A DNA stretch of 47,448 nucleotides from Streptomyces beigongshangae (GTDB lineage: Bacteria; Actinomycetota; Actinomycetes; Streptomycetales; Streptomycetaceae). The position numbers and the translations under genes were made by a program. A model generated the notes under the pieces. The model was not told where the DNA came from and did no database searches. It saw nothing but the letters and a program-made list of their open reading frames with translations. Shown here piece by piece: positions 24,045-32,069 of the stretch (position 1 is the first letter of the stretch; the number at the start of each line of letters is the position of its first letter). The stretch spans positions 1 through 47,448 of the forward strand of contig NZ_JAHKJW010000046.1 of assembly GCF_019710745.1 (NCBI RefSeq), written 5' to 3'.

Positions 24045-26102
24045 ATGATGATGCGGACCGTCCGCTTCCAGCAGACGGCGTACCGCGTATGCCCCACCTG
24101 TCCGGGAGTCACACCCTTGTCTGCAGCGACCGCGGAGCCGACGGAACCGATGGACCCGGCGGAGCCGATGGAACCGACCGGGTCCACGGCGGCGGAGCAC
24201 CACGTCTCCGTCGCCCTGGTCGGCGCCGGACCACGCGGGACCAGCGTGCTGGAACGCCTCTGCGCCTCCGCGCCCGAACTCCTCGCCCCCGGTACGCGCC
24301 TGACGGTCCACGTCGTCGATCCGGCACCGCCGGGCCCCGGCCGTGTCTGGCGCACCGCCCAGCCGGCCGAACTGCTGATGAACACCGTGGCCTCCCAGGT
24401 CACCCTCTTCACCGACGACAGCGTGGACTGCTCGGGCCCGATCCGCCCCGGACCCGGGCTGCACGCCTGGGCCGACGGCCGTCTGGGCCCGGACGACTAC
24501 CCGACCCGCGCCCAGTACGGCCATTACCTGGAATGGGTCTTCGGCGAGGTGGTCCGTGGGGCGCCGCCCGCCCTGCGGATCGAGACGCACCGGGCGCGTG
24601 CGGTGCGCCTCGACGGTCCGGCCGACGGCCACCAGACCCTCTTACTCGACAACGGGCGCGTCCTGGCGGGCCTGTCGGCCGTCGTCCTCGCCCAGGGCCA
24701 CCTGCCGACGGTCCCCGACCGGGCACAGGAACGCCTGTCCGCGTACGCCGGGCGCCACGGTCTGCGCCATGTCCCGCCCGCCAACCCGGCGGACCTCGAC
24801 CTCTCCCCCGTGGCCCCGGGCGAGACCGTCCTGCTGCGCGGTCTGGGTCTCAACTTCTTCGACCACATGGCCCTGCTGACGACGGCCCGCGGCGGCCGCT
24901 TCACGCGCACCGCGGACGGCCTGCGCTACCTCCCCTCGGGCCGCGAGCCACGGCTGGTGGCCGGCTCCCGCCGCGGCATCCCGTACCAGGCGCGCGGCGA
25001 CAACGCGAAGGGCCCTTACGGCCGTCACGTCCCGCTCCTGCTGACCCCGGAGACCATCGCGGGTTTCCGCAAGCGCGCGGACTCGGGCGACGCGCCGGAC
25101 TTCCTCACGGAGATATGGCCGCTGGTGGCGAAGGAGGTCGAGACCGTCTACTACGAGACGCTGCTGACGCGCGCCGGCGCGGACGCGCGCCGCTTCCGTG
25201 CGCGGTTCCTCGCCGTACCGCACCGGGACCCGCGGGAGGCGGCCGTACTGGACGGTTTCGGGGTTCCGGAGGCCGAGCGCTGGTCCTGGGACCGCGTGTC
25301 GCACCCGTACGGGGAACGCGTCTTCACCGGTCCCGGGGACTTCCGGGGCTGGCTGCTCGGCCATCTGCGCAAGGACGCCGAACAGGCCGCGCTCGGCAAT
25401 GTCGAGGGACCCCTCAAGGCGGCTCTCGACGTACTGCGCGACCTGCGCAACGAGCTGCGGCAGATCGTCGACCACGGCGGGCTCGCCGGCCCGTCGCGCC
25501 GTGACCACCTGGACCGCTGGTACACCCCGCTCAACGCGTTCCTGTCCATCGGCCCGCCCCGGCGCCGTATCGAGGAGATGGCCGCGCTGATCGAGGCGGG
25601 GGTGCTGGAGGTCCTCGGTCCCCGGCTTGAGGTGCGGGCGGAGGGCGGGGTCTGGGTGGCGCACTCCCCCGACGTGCCCGGCTCGACCGTGACGGCGACC
25701 ACCCTCGTCGAGGCCCGGTTGCCCGAACCGGACCTGCGGCGGACCGCCGACGCGCTGCTGGCCCGGCTGCTGAGGACGGGCCAGTGCCGCCCGCACACGG
25801 TGGACGGTTACGAAACCGGGGGGCTGGATGTGACACAACGCCCTTACCACCTGATTGACCGTCAAGGGCGTCCGCACGCGCGGCGGTTCGCGATCGGGGT
25901 GCCCACGGAAGGCGTCCACTGGGTGACCGCCGCCGGGGCCCGGCCGGGTGTGGACTCGGTCACCCTGTCGGACACCGACGCGGTGGCCCGGGCGGTGCTG
26001 CGGACGGCTGCCGCGCAGGCGGGGCGCGGGACGGAACCGGGTACCGGATCCGCCGCCGGGGAAAAACCGTGGCCAAAAGTTGAACTTGCAAGCATTGAAT
26101 AG
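24045..26102 (+). CDS. FAD/NAD(P)-binding protein
   Basis: 685 residues if ATG 24045 is used. The dinucleotide-binding motif VALVGAGPRGTSVLERL begins near residue 57, and the next region (VVDPAPPGPGRVWRTAQPAELLMNTVASQV) is typical of the NAD_binding_9 family. GLGLNFFDHMALLT and GIPYQARGDN are further conserved stretches. These proteins bind FAD and are often found with natural-product or siderophore genes, but their reaction is not established. The first 50 residues are low-complexity and may not be translated: TTG 24117 with GGGAG upstream is an alternative start. It ends 80 bp before doxX, so it may be read through. Confidence 0.85.
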   Translation: MMMRTVRFQQTAYRVCPTCPGVTPLSAATAEPTEPMDPAEPMEPTGSTAAEHHVSVALVGAGPRGTSVLERLCASAPELLAPGTRLTVHVVDPAPPGPGRVWRTAQPAELLMNTVASQVTLFTDDSVDCSGPIRPGPGLHAWADGRLGPDDYPTRAQYGHYLEWVFGEVVRGAPPALRIETHRARAVRLDGPADGHQTLLLDNGRVLAGLSAVVLAQGHLPTVPDRAQERLSAYAGRHGLRHVPPANPADLDLSPVAPGETVLLRGLGLNFFDHMALLTTARGGRFTRTADGLRYLPSGREPRLVAGSRRGIPYQARGDNAKGPYGRHVPLLLTPETIAGFRKRADSGDAPDFLTEIWPLVAKEVETVYYETLLTRAGADARRFRARFLAVPHRDPREAAVLDGFGVPEAERWSWDRVSHPYGERVFTGPGDFRGWLLGHLRKDAEQAALGNVEGPLKAALDVLRDLRNELRQIVDHGGLAGPSRRDHLDRWYTPLNAFLSIGPPRRRIEEMAALIEAGVLEVLGPRLEVRAEGGVWVAHSPDVPGSTVTATTLVEARLPEPDLRRTADALLARLLRTGQCRPHTVDGYETGGLDVTQRPYHLIDRQGRPHARRFAIGVPTEGVHWVTAAGARPGVDSVTLSDTDAVARAVLRTAAAQAGRGTEPGTGSAAGEKPWPKVELASIE
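26077..26100 (+). promoter_or_regulatory. Operator/promoter candidate for doxX-like gene
   Basis: AAGTTGAACTT (26077-26087) is a perfect small palindrome followed by GCAAGCATTGAAT, an A/T-rich island overlapping the end of the previous gene. It is the type of site recognised by MarR-family regulators in front of DoxX genes, but no regulator is nearby. Confidence 0.4.
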
Positions 26103-26182
26103 GCAGACATAACGTAGAGCACCCATTCGGTCACGTCCCCACCGGTCCCAGGACCGTATTCAAGCCGAAGGAGTTCCCTCAC

Positions 26183-26635
26183 ATGACCGGACGCCTCAAC
26201 AGCGCCCAGCCGTATGCCATCGGTCTGTTCCGCATCGTCATCGGCCTGCTCTTCGCCTGCCACGGGGCCGTGGCGCTGCTCGGCGTCCTCGGCGGCGTGG
26301 ACGGCAAGGGCGCGACCGTCGAGACCGGGGCCTGGCCCAACTGGTACGCGGCCGTCATCGAGCTCGTCGGCGGCACCCTGGTCCTGCTCGGCCTGGGCAC
26401 GCGCATCGCCGCGTTCATCTCCTCGGGCGCGATGGCCTACGCGTACTTCAAGGTCCACCAGCCCGAGGCGCTGTGGCCGATCGAGAACAACGGGGAGGGT
26501 GCGGCCATGTACTGCTGGTCGATGTTCCTGCTCGTCTTCACCGGCTCGGGCGCGTTCGGCCTCGACCGCTTCCTGCCCGGCCGCCTGTCCACGCCTGCCG
26601 GGGAGAAGCGGCCCTCGGAACCGGTCACCGCCTGA
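26183..26635 (+). CDS. DoxX-family membrane protein
   Basis: 150 residues, four membrane helices (about 10-32, 52-68, 75-92, 108-128), normal for DoxX. The opening PYAIGLFRIVIGLLFACHGA and WPNWYAAVIELVGGTLVLLGLGTR are family features. ATG 26183 has an AAGGAG ribosome binding site. DoxX proteins are integral membrane partners in redox and thiol stress responses in actinobacteria; here no SodA or SseA partner is adjacent. A strong terminator follows, so it is last in its transcript. Confidence 0.88.
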   Translation: MTGRLNSAQPYAIGLFRIVIGLLFACHGAVALLGVLGGVDGKGATVETGAWPNWYAAVIELVGGTLVLLGLGTRIAAFISSGAMAYAYFKVHQPEALWPIENNGEGAAMYCWSMFLLVFTGSGAFGLDRFLPGRLSTPAGEKRPSEPVTA

Positions 26636-27042
26636 CGCGCGGCGTACGTACGACGACGGCGCCCGCTCCCACCGGGGGAACGGGCGCCGTAGCGTCACCG
26701 GACCCGCCCCGGAGGACCACCGGGCGGTCCTCGTGAACCACCGGCCCGCCCCCTGGACCGCCGCGGCCCGTCCCCGTGAACCGCCGGGCTGCCCCCGGGA
26801 CTCACCGGGCCGCCCCGAGGAGCCCGAGGAGTTCGAGGAGTTCGAGGAATCCGGGGAAGCGGCGCGGCCGGAGGTGGCGACCGGGTGAACAAGGGGCGGC
26901 GAGCACCCGGCCCCCTGTGGATCCGCTGTCGGTCCCGGGGCGTACGCTCTGTGGCTGTCACAGGCCGCTCCTGCCGCTCCCCCGCGACACCGCGGTATCA
27001 CGGCACGGTCGGGGCCCACGGGGGAGACACAGGGGAGTTTCG
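26636..27042. other. 407-bp gene-free region
   Basis: It starts with the doxX terminator (26656-26690). The rest is GC-rich with a GAGGAGTTCGAG repeat near 26820-26850. Open frames here are artefacts of composition. The promoter of dedA lies at the right end. Confidence 0.5.
26656..26690 (+). terminator. Terminator after doxX-like gene
   Basis: ACGGCGCCCG pairs perfectly with CGGGCGCCGT across a 15-nt loop, 20 bp after the stop codon. Confidence 0.7.
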
Positions 27043-27729
27043 GTGCTTGAGAGTGTGGGGTCGCTGTCCGGCACCCCTTGGATCTACAGCCAATGGATCT
27101 ACGCCGTGGTGGCGCTGTCGGTCCTGTTCGACGTCTTCCTGCCGGTGCTGCCGAGCGGCGTCCTGGTCATCACGGCGGCGACGGCGGCCGCGGCGGGCAC
27201 CGGGGCGGCGGTCCAGCACGTGCCGGACATCCTCTCCCTGATCCTCTCGGCCGCGACGGCCTCGGTCCTCGGCGACCTGGTGGCGTACCGGCTGGCCCGG
27301 CGCGGCGGAGCGCGACTGGACCGCGCGATCGCCCGCTCGCGCCGTCTGACCGGCGCGCAGGAACGTCTCGGCGCGGCCCTCTCGCGGGGCGGCGGCGCCC
27401 TGGTCGTCCTGGCCCGCTTCGCACCCGCCGGCCGCTCGATCGTCTCGCTCGCCGCGGGCGCCGCGCACCGGCGCGTCCGCGAGTTCCTGCCCTGGTCGAT
27501 CCTGGCGGGCCTCGCGTGGGCGGCGTACAGCGTGGCCCTCGGCTACTTCGGCGGCCAGTGGCTGGGCGCGAGCTGGCTGGCCTCGGGCATCTCGCTGGTG
27601 GCGCTGTTCGGAGCGGGGGCGGGGGCGGCCTATCTGATGCGCCGCCCGTCACCGGCGGCGGTGCCGGTACCGGTACCGGTCACCGTGCCCGTACCCGTGC
27701 CGGGGACCGGCACGGGTACGGGCGTCTGA
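27043..27729 (+). CDS. DedA-family membrane protein
   Basis: 228 residues from GTG 27043 (GGGGAG ribosome binding site); the longer open frame upstream has no start signal. Helices: about 15-35, 55-75, and three more to about 205. The SNARE-associated DedA pattern is present: VFLPVLPSGVLVITAA, GDLVAYRLARRGG, and ARFAPAGRSIVSLAAGA with the conserved Arg. Family members act in lipid-carrier or phospholipid flipping. The C-terminus is a short Pro-Val then Gly-Thr repeat (PVPVPVTVPVPVPGTGTGTG), encoded by a 6-bp repeat. A second DedA lies at 46336. Confidence 0.85.
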   Translation: MLESVGSLSGTPWIYSQWIYAVVALSVLFDVFLPVLPSGVLVITAATAAAAGTGAAVQHVPDILSLILSAATASVLGDLVAYRLARRGGARLDRAIARSRRLTGAQERLGAALSRGGGALVVLARFAPAGRSIVSLAAGAAHRRVREFLPWSILAGLAWAAYSVALGYFGGQWLGASWLASGISLVALFGAGAGAAYLMRRPSPAAVPVPVPVTVPVPVPGTGTGTGV

Positions 27730-28083
27730 GCAGGAGCGTCCGAGTCCGGACGCCTGAGCCTGGACGCCCGAGTCCGGGCAGACCAGGACACGTTTCCGGA
27801 ACACGCTTCCGGGGCGCGACGCACGGAACACCCGTGTGCACGGCCTCCTCGTCCGCGCCCGCCTCGGGGAAGTGGCCGGTCCCTTCCACCGGGCGGCGCG
27901 GCCCATCCGACGGACCGGGCGGCCCGTCCGCCCGACGGACCGGGCGGCCCGTCCGCCCGACGCACCGGGCGGCCCGTCCGCCCGACGCACCGGGCGGCCC
28001 GTCCGCCCGACGCACCGGGCGGACCGGCGTGCCGAACAAGCCGGTCCGCAGGGCAGACCGGTCCGTCGGGCAGACCGGGAGGG
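27730..28083. other. 354-bp gene-free region with minisatellite
   Basis: Non-coding between dedA and the convergent DUF2277 gene. It starts with direct repeats of GAGTCCGGACG type (27736-27780), then the 25-bp minisatellite (27909-28027). Open frames on both strands are produced by the repeat only. Confidence 0.6.
27909..28027. repeat. 25-bp minisatellite, nearly five copies
   Basis: Units of GAC-G(G/C)ACCGGGCGGCCCG-TCCGCCC start at 27909, 27934, 27959, 27984 and 28009 (partial). The first two have G and the rest C at position 5, which shows the order of copying. Because 25 is not a multiple of 3, each unit shifts frame, so this is not coding. Confidence 0.85.
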
Positions 28084-28320
28084 TCAGTCCTCCCGGTGCG
28101 ACGGGGCGGTCCGGCCGCGGACCTCCAGCCCGGCCAGCAACTCGGCCGTGGCCTGCGTGACCGCCTCGACCGCGCGGTCGAACACCTCGCGGTTGTGGGC
28201 AGCCGGGGCACGGAAACCCGAAACCTTGCGGACGTACTGGAGAGCGGCTGCGCGGATGTCCTCCTCGGTGGCCTCTTCGGGCAGGACGGGCGGTCGGAGT
28301 GTCTTGATGCTGCGGCACAT
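28084..28320 (-). CDS. DUF2277 protein
   Basis: 78 residues, full length for this small family. It has MCRSIKTLRPP at the N-terminus, then EEDIRAAALQYVRKVSGFR and a helical end. DUF2277 proteins are cytoplasmic and of unknown function, found widely in actinobacteria. It is divergent from the gene at 28407 with an 86-bp gap. Confidence 0.85.
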   Translation of the reverse strand: MCRSIKTLRPPVLPEEATEEDIRAAALQYVRKVSGFRAPAAHNREVFDRAVEAVTQATAELLAGLEVRGRTAPSHRED

Positions 28321-28406
28321 GCGCCCAGTCTTGCGCGCGCCACCGACATCGCGTGAAGTCCCCGATCGACTCGCATCACAAAATCGAACAGGCGTACCAT
28401 TGCCGG

Positions 28407-28772
28407 GTGGCTGCGACCTATGACTTCCCGAGCGATCTCCTGTCCGGTCAGGAGGAGTTGCACCAGGTCCGGGCCGAACTGCTGGCCCTGCTGAAGCGGC
28501 TTCCCTGGTCGGTCGAACCCCTGGACGGCTTCAGTGACGACCACGGCTGGCGCAAGGTGGAGCGTCCCGCCTCCCCCGGCTGGACGCCCGACGAACAGGC
28601 CGAGGTGGAGAAGCTCCGGCAGCGCGAACGCGAGCTGGCGGTCTTCGTGACCGGCCACCGCTTCTGGTCGGAGGTCACGGCAGCGGAGAAGGTGGACGCC
28701 CGGATGACCCTGAAGCACGTACGGGAGGCGGAGCGGGTCCGCGAGCCGGAGGAGGGACAGGAGCCCTCGTAG
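28407..28772 (+). CDS. Conserved hypothetical protein
   Basis: 121 residues from GTG 28407 (weak GCCGGGTG context); an ATG at 28353 in the same frame is less likely. The start VAATYDFPSDLLSGQEELHQ and the helix-rich SPGWTPDEQAEVEKLRQRERELAVFV give a small soluble protein common in Streptomyces with no known function. The final codons and TAG stop lie in a 13-bp direct repeat (28761 and 28774), so the C-terminus may vary among strains. Confidence 0.7.
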   Translation: MAATYDFPSDLLSGQEELHQVRAELLALLKRLPWSVEPLDGFSDDHGWRKVERPASPGWTPDEQAEVEKLRQRERELAVFVTGHRFWSEVTAAEKVDARMTLKHVREAERVREPEEGQEPS

Positions 28773-28862
28773 GGAGCCCTCGTAGGGAGTCCGCACAGGG
28801 GCGTCCGCACAGGGGCGCGTCCGCACAAGGGGGTACAGGGGCGTCCGTACAGGAGATTCCAC
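28761..28862. repeat. Degenerate direct repeats after hypothetical gene
   Basis: GAGCCCTCGTAGG occurs twice (28761, 28774), followed by four imperfect copies of GTCCGCACAGGGGC. The first repeat contains the stop codon of the preceding gene. Confidence 0.6.
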
Positions 28863-28909
28863 ACAGGGAGGCTCCCCAGCCGCCCCTGCCGGTCACGCCC
28901 TCGCCGGGA

Positions 28910-30355
28910 TCAGGCGCCCGCGGCTCCGGCGGCTCCGGCGGCTCCGGCCCCGCGCTCTTCCCGGATCCGGGAGACCACACCGCCGACCGTCGCCCGTACG
29001 GTCTCCAGCTCGGTCAGGAAGTGCCAGTAGTCCGGGTGCCGTCCCTCCAGCGTCCCGATCGCGCGCTCCAGGCGAGTGACCGAGTCGTCGAGCGGACGCG
29101 CGTGCCGGGGCTCGGGGATGTCGCGGCCGGCCATGGCGAGGCGCTGCGCGTCCCGGATAGCGAACCGCGTGCGTTCGATCTCCCGCTGCGGGTCCTTCGA
29201 CACCTCGTTCAGCCGCCGCAGCCGGTCGCCGGCCGCGGACACCGCCTCGTCGGTCGTGTTCAGCAGCGCGCGGACCGTGGACAGCAGGGCCGTCGCGTCC
29301 GCCCAGCGCTGCTCCTCGCGGGCGGTCCGCGCCTCCGCCAGCTTCCGCTCGGCCTGCCGGACGGCCTCCGCGGCCTGGTCGGGCACGTGCTGGAGGTCCT
29401 GCCAGCACGCGGCCGTGAACCGCCGCCGCAACTCGCTGAGCACCGGGTCCACCTGCCCGGACCGGGTGGTGAGCGCCTGGGCGCGGGTACGCAACGAGAC
29501 GAGGCGGCGGTCGATCTCGGTGGCCCGCTCCGGCAGCCGCTCGGCCTCCGCGCGGACGGCTCCGGCGTCCCGGGCGACCCGGTCGGCGCGCTCCAGCGTC
29601 TCCGGCACGCCGTGCTGCCCGGCGCCCTGGTTGAGCCTGGTCAGTTCGGGGGCGAGCGCGGCGAGGCGGGCGGCCAGGTCGTCGGCCTTGAGCCCCGTGC
29701 CCCGTACGGCGTCCAGCGCGTTCGACGCGGCGAGCAGGGCCTGGCGGGCGCGCTCGACGGCGGGAGCGAGGCGGGCCAGCTGGTTCTCGGCCTTGCCGAG
29801 GAGCGGACCGAGCCCCTGTTCGAACCGGTCCAGCTCCTGCTTGACCCGGGTCAGCTCGTCCTTCGCCCGGGTGAGTTCCGTGCGCGCGCGGGCGGCGGCG
29901 GATGCCTCCAGGTCGTCGCGGTCGAGGTCGTGGGCGTCCACGGCGCCGATGTACGTGAGGCTGGCCTCGTCGATGCGCCGGCCGAGCGCCTCGAAGTCGG
30001 CGACCGCGCGCCGGGCGGGCGGGGTGTCGTCGACGGCGGTGATGGTCTCGATCGAGATGCGCAGGTCGCGCTGCGCCGTGTCGAGTTCGTAGAAGGCGGC
30101 CGCGGCGGCGTCCTTGGCCGCCTGCGCCTCGGCCCGCTGGCTCTCGGAGCGCCCGCCGAACCACCGCCGGGTGCCGCCGCCCGCGAAGGCGGCGGGCAGG
30201 GTGAGCGCGAGCAGCGGAAGCGGGAGGAGGACGAGGGCGAGCAGGTCACGGCCGGCACCACGGGCGCCCGCGGGCCGGAACCCGGCACGGGGGCGGGACA
30301 CTTGCCGCGCGCATGGCACAAACGGTGTGTACGGCTGCGAAGGTGTCGCCGTCAC
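28910..30355 (-). CDS. Membrane-anchored long coiled-coil protein
   Basis: 481 residues from GTG 30355 (GGGAG ribosome binding site). One hydrophobic segment at about residues 37-58 (LLALVLLPLPLLALTLPAAFA), then about 400 residues that are almost all helical coiled coil with Glu, Arg and Ala heptads (TRAKDELTRVKQELDRFEQG, ERADRVARDAGAVRAEAERL). The segment directly after the membrane helix (GGGTRRWFGG) is short. The end is Gly-Ala repeats. Similar Streptomyces proteins are annotated as TPM-domain or hypothetical; no TPM domain is clear here. Probably a membrane scaffold. It is followed on the left by repeat DNA. Confidence 0.8.
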   Translation of the reverse strand: MTATPSQPYTPFVPCARQVSRPRAGFRPAGARGAGRDLLALVLLPLPLLALTLPAAFAGGGTRRWFGGRSESQRAEAQAAKDAAAAAFYELDTAQRDLRISIETITAVDDTPPARRAVADFEALGRRIDEASLTYIGAVDAHDLDRDDLEASAAARARTELTRAKDELTRVKQELDRFEQGLGPLLGKAENQLARLAPAVERARQALLAASNALDAVRGTGLKADDLAARLAALAPELTRLNQGAGQHGVPETLERADRVARDAGAVRAEAERLPERATEIDRRLVSLRTRAQALTTRSGQVDPVLSELRRRFTAACWQDLQHVPDQAAEAVRQAERKLAEARTAREEQRWADATALLSTVRALLNTTDEAVSAAGDRLRRLNEVSKDPQREIERTRFAIRDAQRLAMAGRDIPEPRHARPLDDSVTRLERAIGTLEGRHPDYWHFLTELETVRATVGGVVSRIREERGAGAAGAAGAAGA

Positions 30356-30437
30356 TTCCCTCTCCCGTGCTGTGATCCGTCCCGCCCGGTGGTCCCGTTA
30401 CATTCTCCCACCAGGTAAGGACGAACACACGGGTCGG

Positions 30438-31238
30438 TTAGTTCGCCGTACGCACGGTGACTTTGCCGTCCTCGGTGTGCGCGGACACCACATGAGGGCT
30501 GTCCTCGTCACGGGGCACCGACACGTCCACGGAGCCGTCCCGGGCCCCGGCCGTCACCTTGTACGCGGCGTCGGGCAGCCCGATGGTGAGCGAGCCGTCC
30601 TTGCCGCGCGCCGAGACCTGGTCCGGGACGGAGGCGAATTCCAGGCGGGCCGAGCCGTCCTCGGTGCGCACGTCGACGCGCCGGGAACCGATGCCGCTCG
30701 CATGGACCGAGCCGTCCGCGGTCCGCAGGGTCAGGGGTCCGGAGGCGTCCTCGACGCGGACGGATCCGTCGCTCGCCCGGATGTCGAGCGCCTCCTCGAA
30801 GCCGGTGGCCCGCACCCCGCCGTCCCGTTCCTCGACGGTGAGGGCGACGCCGCGCGGGACCACGATCCGGTGCTTGGCGGAGCAGTCGGCGACCACGCCC
30901 GCGCAGTGCGTGCGGAGCTTGAGGGTGCCGTCCTTCATCGCCCAGGTGATCCCGGGATCCTCACCGAGTACGACGTCGGCCTTGAACCACCGGGTGACCT
31001 GCACCTTCCCGACGTCACCCACGACGAGTTCGAGCGCCGAGCCGTCGGAGTCGACGGTCAGCGCCCGGCCGCTCAGCGTGAACGACCGCTTCTCCGGCTC
31101 GGTGTCGTCCTCGGCGCTGTTCCCGCACCCGGAGGCGAGGAGCCCCAGCGCGACCGCGACCACGCCCACTCCGACGACGGCCGGAAACCTCCGCCGCCCC
31201 CTGCCCGCACTGTTCCTGGAACGCTGACGACCACTCAT
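30438..31238 (-). CDS. DUF4097-type lipoprotein
   Basis: 266 residues from ATG 31238 (GAGGGGG ribosome binding site). The signal sequence ends in a lipobox-like LLASGC (Cys38), so it is probably a lipoprotein outside the membrane. The rest is a right-handed beta repeat: ASDGSVRVEDASGPL, TADGSVHASGI, TEDGSARLEF, GKDGSLTIGL, ARDGSVDVSV, TEDGKVTV, each one strand pair with a DGS turn, as in DUF4097 adhesin-like proteins. Function unknown. It lies upstream of the coiled-coil gene on the same strand with an 82-bp gap and could share its transcript. Confidence 0.85.
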   Translation of the reverse strand: MSGRQRSRNSAGRGRRRFPAVVGVGVVAVALGLLASGCGNSAEDDTEPEKRSFTLSGRALTVDSDGSALELVVGDVGKVQVTRWFKADVVLGEDPGITWAMKDGTLKLRTHCAGVVADCSAKHRIVVPRGVALTVEERDGGVRATGFEEALDIRASDGSVRVEDASGPLTLRTADGSVHASGIGSRRVDVRTEDGSARLEFASVPDQVSARGKDGSLTIGLPDAAYKVTAGARDGSVDVSVPRDEDSPHVVSAHTEDGKVTVRTAN

Positions 31239-31450
31239 GACCGGGACCCCCTCGTCGACCGTCCGCGGCCCCGCACCGCGCCCCGGACACACTTCGACCG
31301 TACGGATCCGCTCCCGGCCGGGGGATCCGGGCCGCTCCCGGATACGGGGTGGGGTAAACCCCCGCATCCCCTGCTCCGGCCCCCGCCCCGACCGCCGGGA
31401 ACGGGTTTGCGGGGCACCGCCCCGGGCAATGTAGGCTGTCGACTCGTCCA

Positions 31451-31525
31451 GGGCGCGTAGCTCAGTGGTAGAGCGCCGCCCTTACAAGGCGGATGTCGGC
31501 GGTTCGAAACCGTCCGCGCCCACCA
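31451..31525 (+). tRNA. tRNA-Val (anticodon UAC)
   Basis: 75 nt with encoded CCA. Acceptor GGGCGCG pairs with CGCGCCC. The D arm contains AGCTCAGTGGTAGAGC. The anticodon arm is CCGCC-CTTACAA-GGCGG with anticodon TAC, and the T arm is CGGTTCGAAACCG. The 3' 53 bases are part of the integration core repeated at 41718, so the tRNA is rebuilt by the integrated element and stays functional. Confidence 0.95.
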
Positions 31526-31526
31526 G
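31473..31526 (+). repeat. Left attachment site (attL), 54-bp core
   Basis: From the D-arm end to one base past the CCA of tRNA-Val, identical to 41718-41771 over 54 bp. Further right the similarity is imperfect over about 55 bp, including a matching terminator hairpin. This is the standard picture for a tyrosine-recombinase element inserted in a tRNA 3' end. Confidence 0.9.
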
Positions 31527-31543
31527 GTCCAGGACACGACTGA

Positions 31544-31581
31544 GGCCCAGGTCAACCGGTGTGCAGCCGGAGACCTGGGCC
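31544..31581 (+). terminator. tRNA-Val terminator
   Basis: GGCCCAGGTC pairs perfectly with GACCTGGGCC over an 18-nt loop, followed by TTGATCGTT. A related hairpin is at 41788-41827 after the other att copy. Confidence 0.8.
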
Positions 31582-31609
31582 TTGATCGTTCCCGACGGCT
31601 TCTCGCCGC

Positions 31610-31628
31610 CGTGCCACTTACGTGCCAG
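31610..31628. promoter_or_regulatory. Left integrase arm-type sites
   Basis: CGTGCCAC at 31610 and CGTGCCAG at 31621, 11 bp apart, 84 bp inside the left core. The same octamers with the same spacing occur near the right core. Confidence 0.6.
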
Positions 31629-31701
31629 AAGGATCCTGCGGGGGCCGCTTGACCTTCCGGATCTGCCCGTCGACGTAGTCGGCGATCTGGTGATCACGGG
31701 C
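31618..31701 (-). pseudogene. 3' fragment of gene cut by IS, possibly integrase
   Basis: An open frame on the minus strand enters from the IS left end and stops at TAA (31618-31620), giving the last 28 residues (KARDHQIADYVDGQIRKVKR, then PPQDPSGT). The stop lies between the arm-type sites, just where integrase genes of tRNA-targeting actinomycete elements end. I do not recognise the peptide itself, so the integrase assignment rests on position only. The rest of the gene is absent: beyond the IS comes hsdR, which suggests an IS-adjacent deletion. Confidence 0.35.
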
Positions 31702-31763
31702 CTTGACCCTTGATCCTGGACACACGAGACACTGGATTCTGAGGATCTGAGAACGGACATCTC

Positions 31764-32069
31764 GTGGTCATGAAGAACTATCCGCCGCAGTTCAAGGCAG
31801 ACGCGATCGCGCTGTATGAGTCGCGGCCCGAGGCGACTATCAGGCAGGTCGCCGCCGATTTGGGGATCAACCCCGAGACCCTGCGGAACTGGGTCCGAGC
31901 GGCCGGTGCGAGCCGGTCCCGGGGGCACCGGGCGGAGGTGCCTGCCGAGCCGCCGACGCCGCTGGAGTCGGAGAACGCCGCTCTGCGGAAGAAGGTCCGC
32001 GAACTGGAGGAAGAGCGTGAGATCCTGCGGAAGGAGGCGAAATATTTCGCCGGGGAGACGCGCTGGTGA
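31764..32069 (+). CDS. IS3-family transposase OrfA
   Basis: 101 residues from GTG 31764 (ATG 31770 also possible). A helix-turn-helix (FKADAIALYESRPEATIRQV to LGINPETLRNWV) is followed by a leucine-zipper coiled coil (ESENAALRKKVRELEEEREI). It binds the IS ends and overlaps OrfB by 4 bp. A perfect palindrome GGCGAAATATTTCGCC (32036-32051) lies just before the overlap and may promote frameshifting or translational coupling. Confidence 0.92.
   Translation: MVMKNYPPQFKADAIALYESRPEATIRQVAADLGINPETLRNWVRAAGASRSRGHRAEVPAEPPTPLESENAALRKKVRELEEEREILRKEAKYFAGETRW

Noticed and set aside
27909..28027. CRISPR array
   Set aside because: The 25-bp units are directly adjacent with no unique spacers, and there are no cas genes.
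27730..28083. Coding sequence across the minisatellite (frames on both strands)
   Set aside because: The 25-bp period shifts the frame in each unit, giving Arg/Pro/Gly-rich artefacts.
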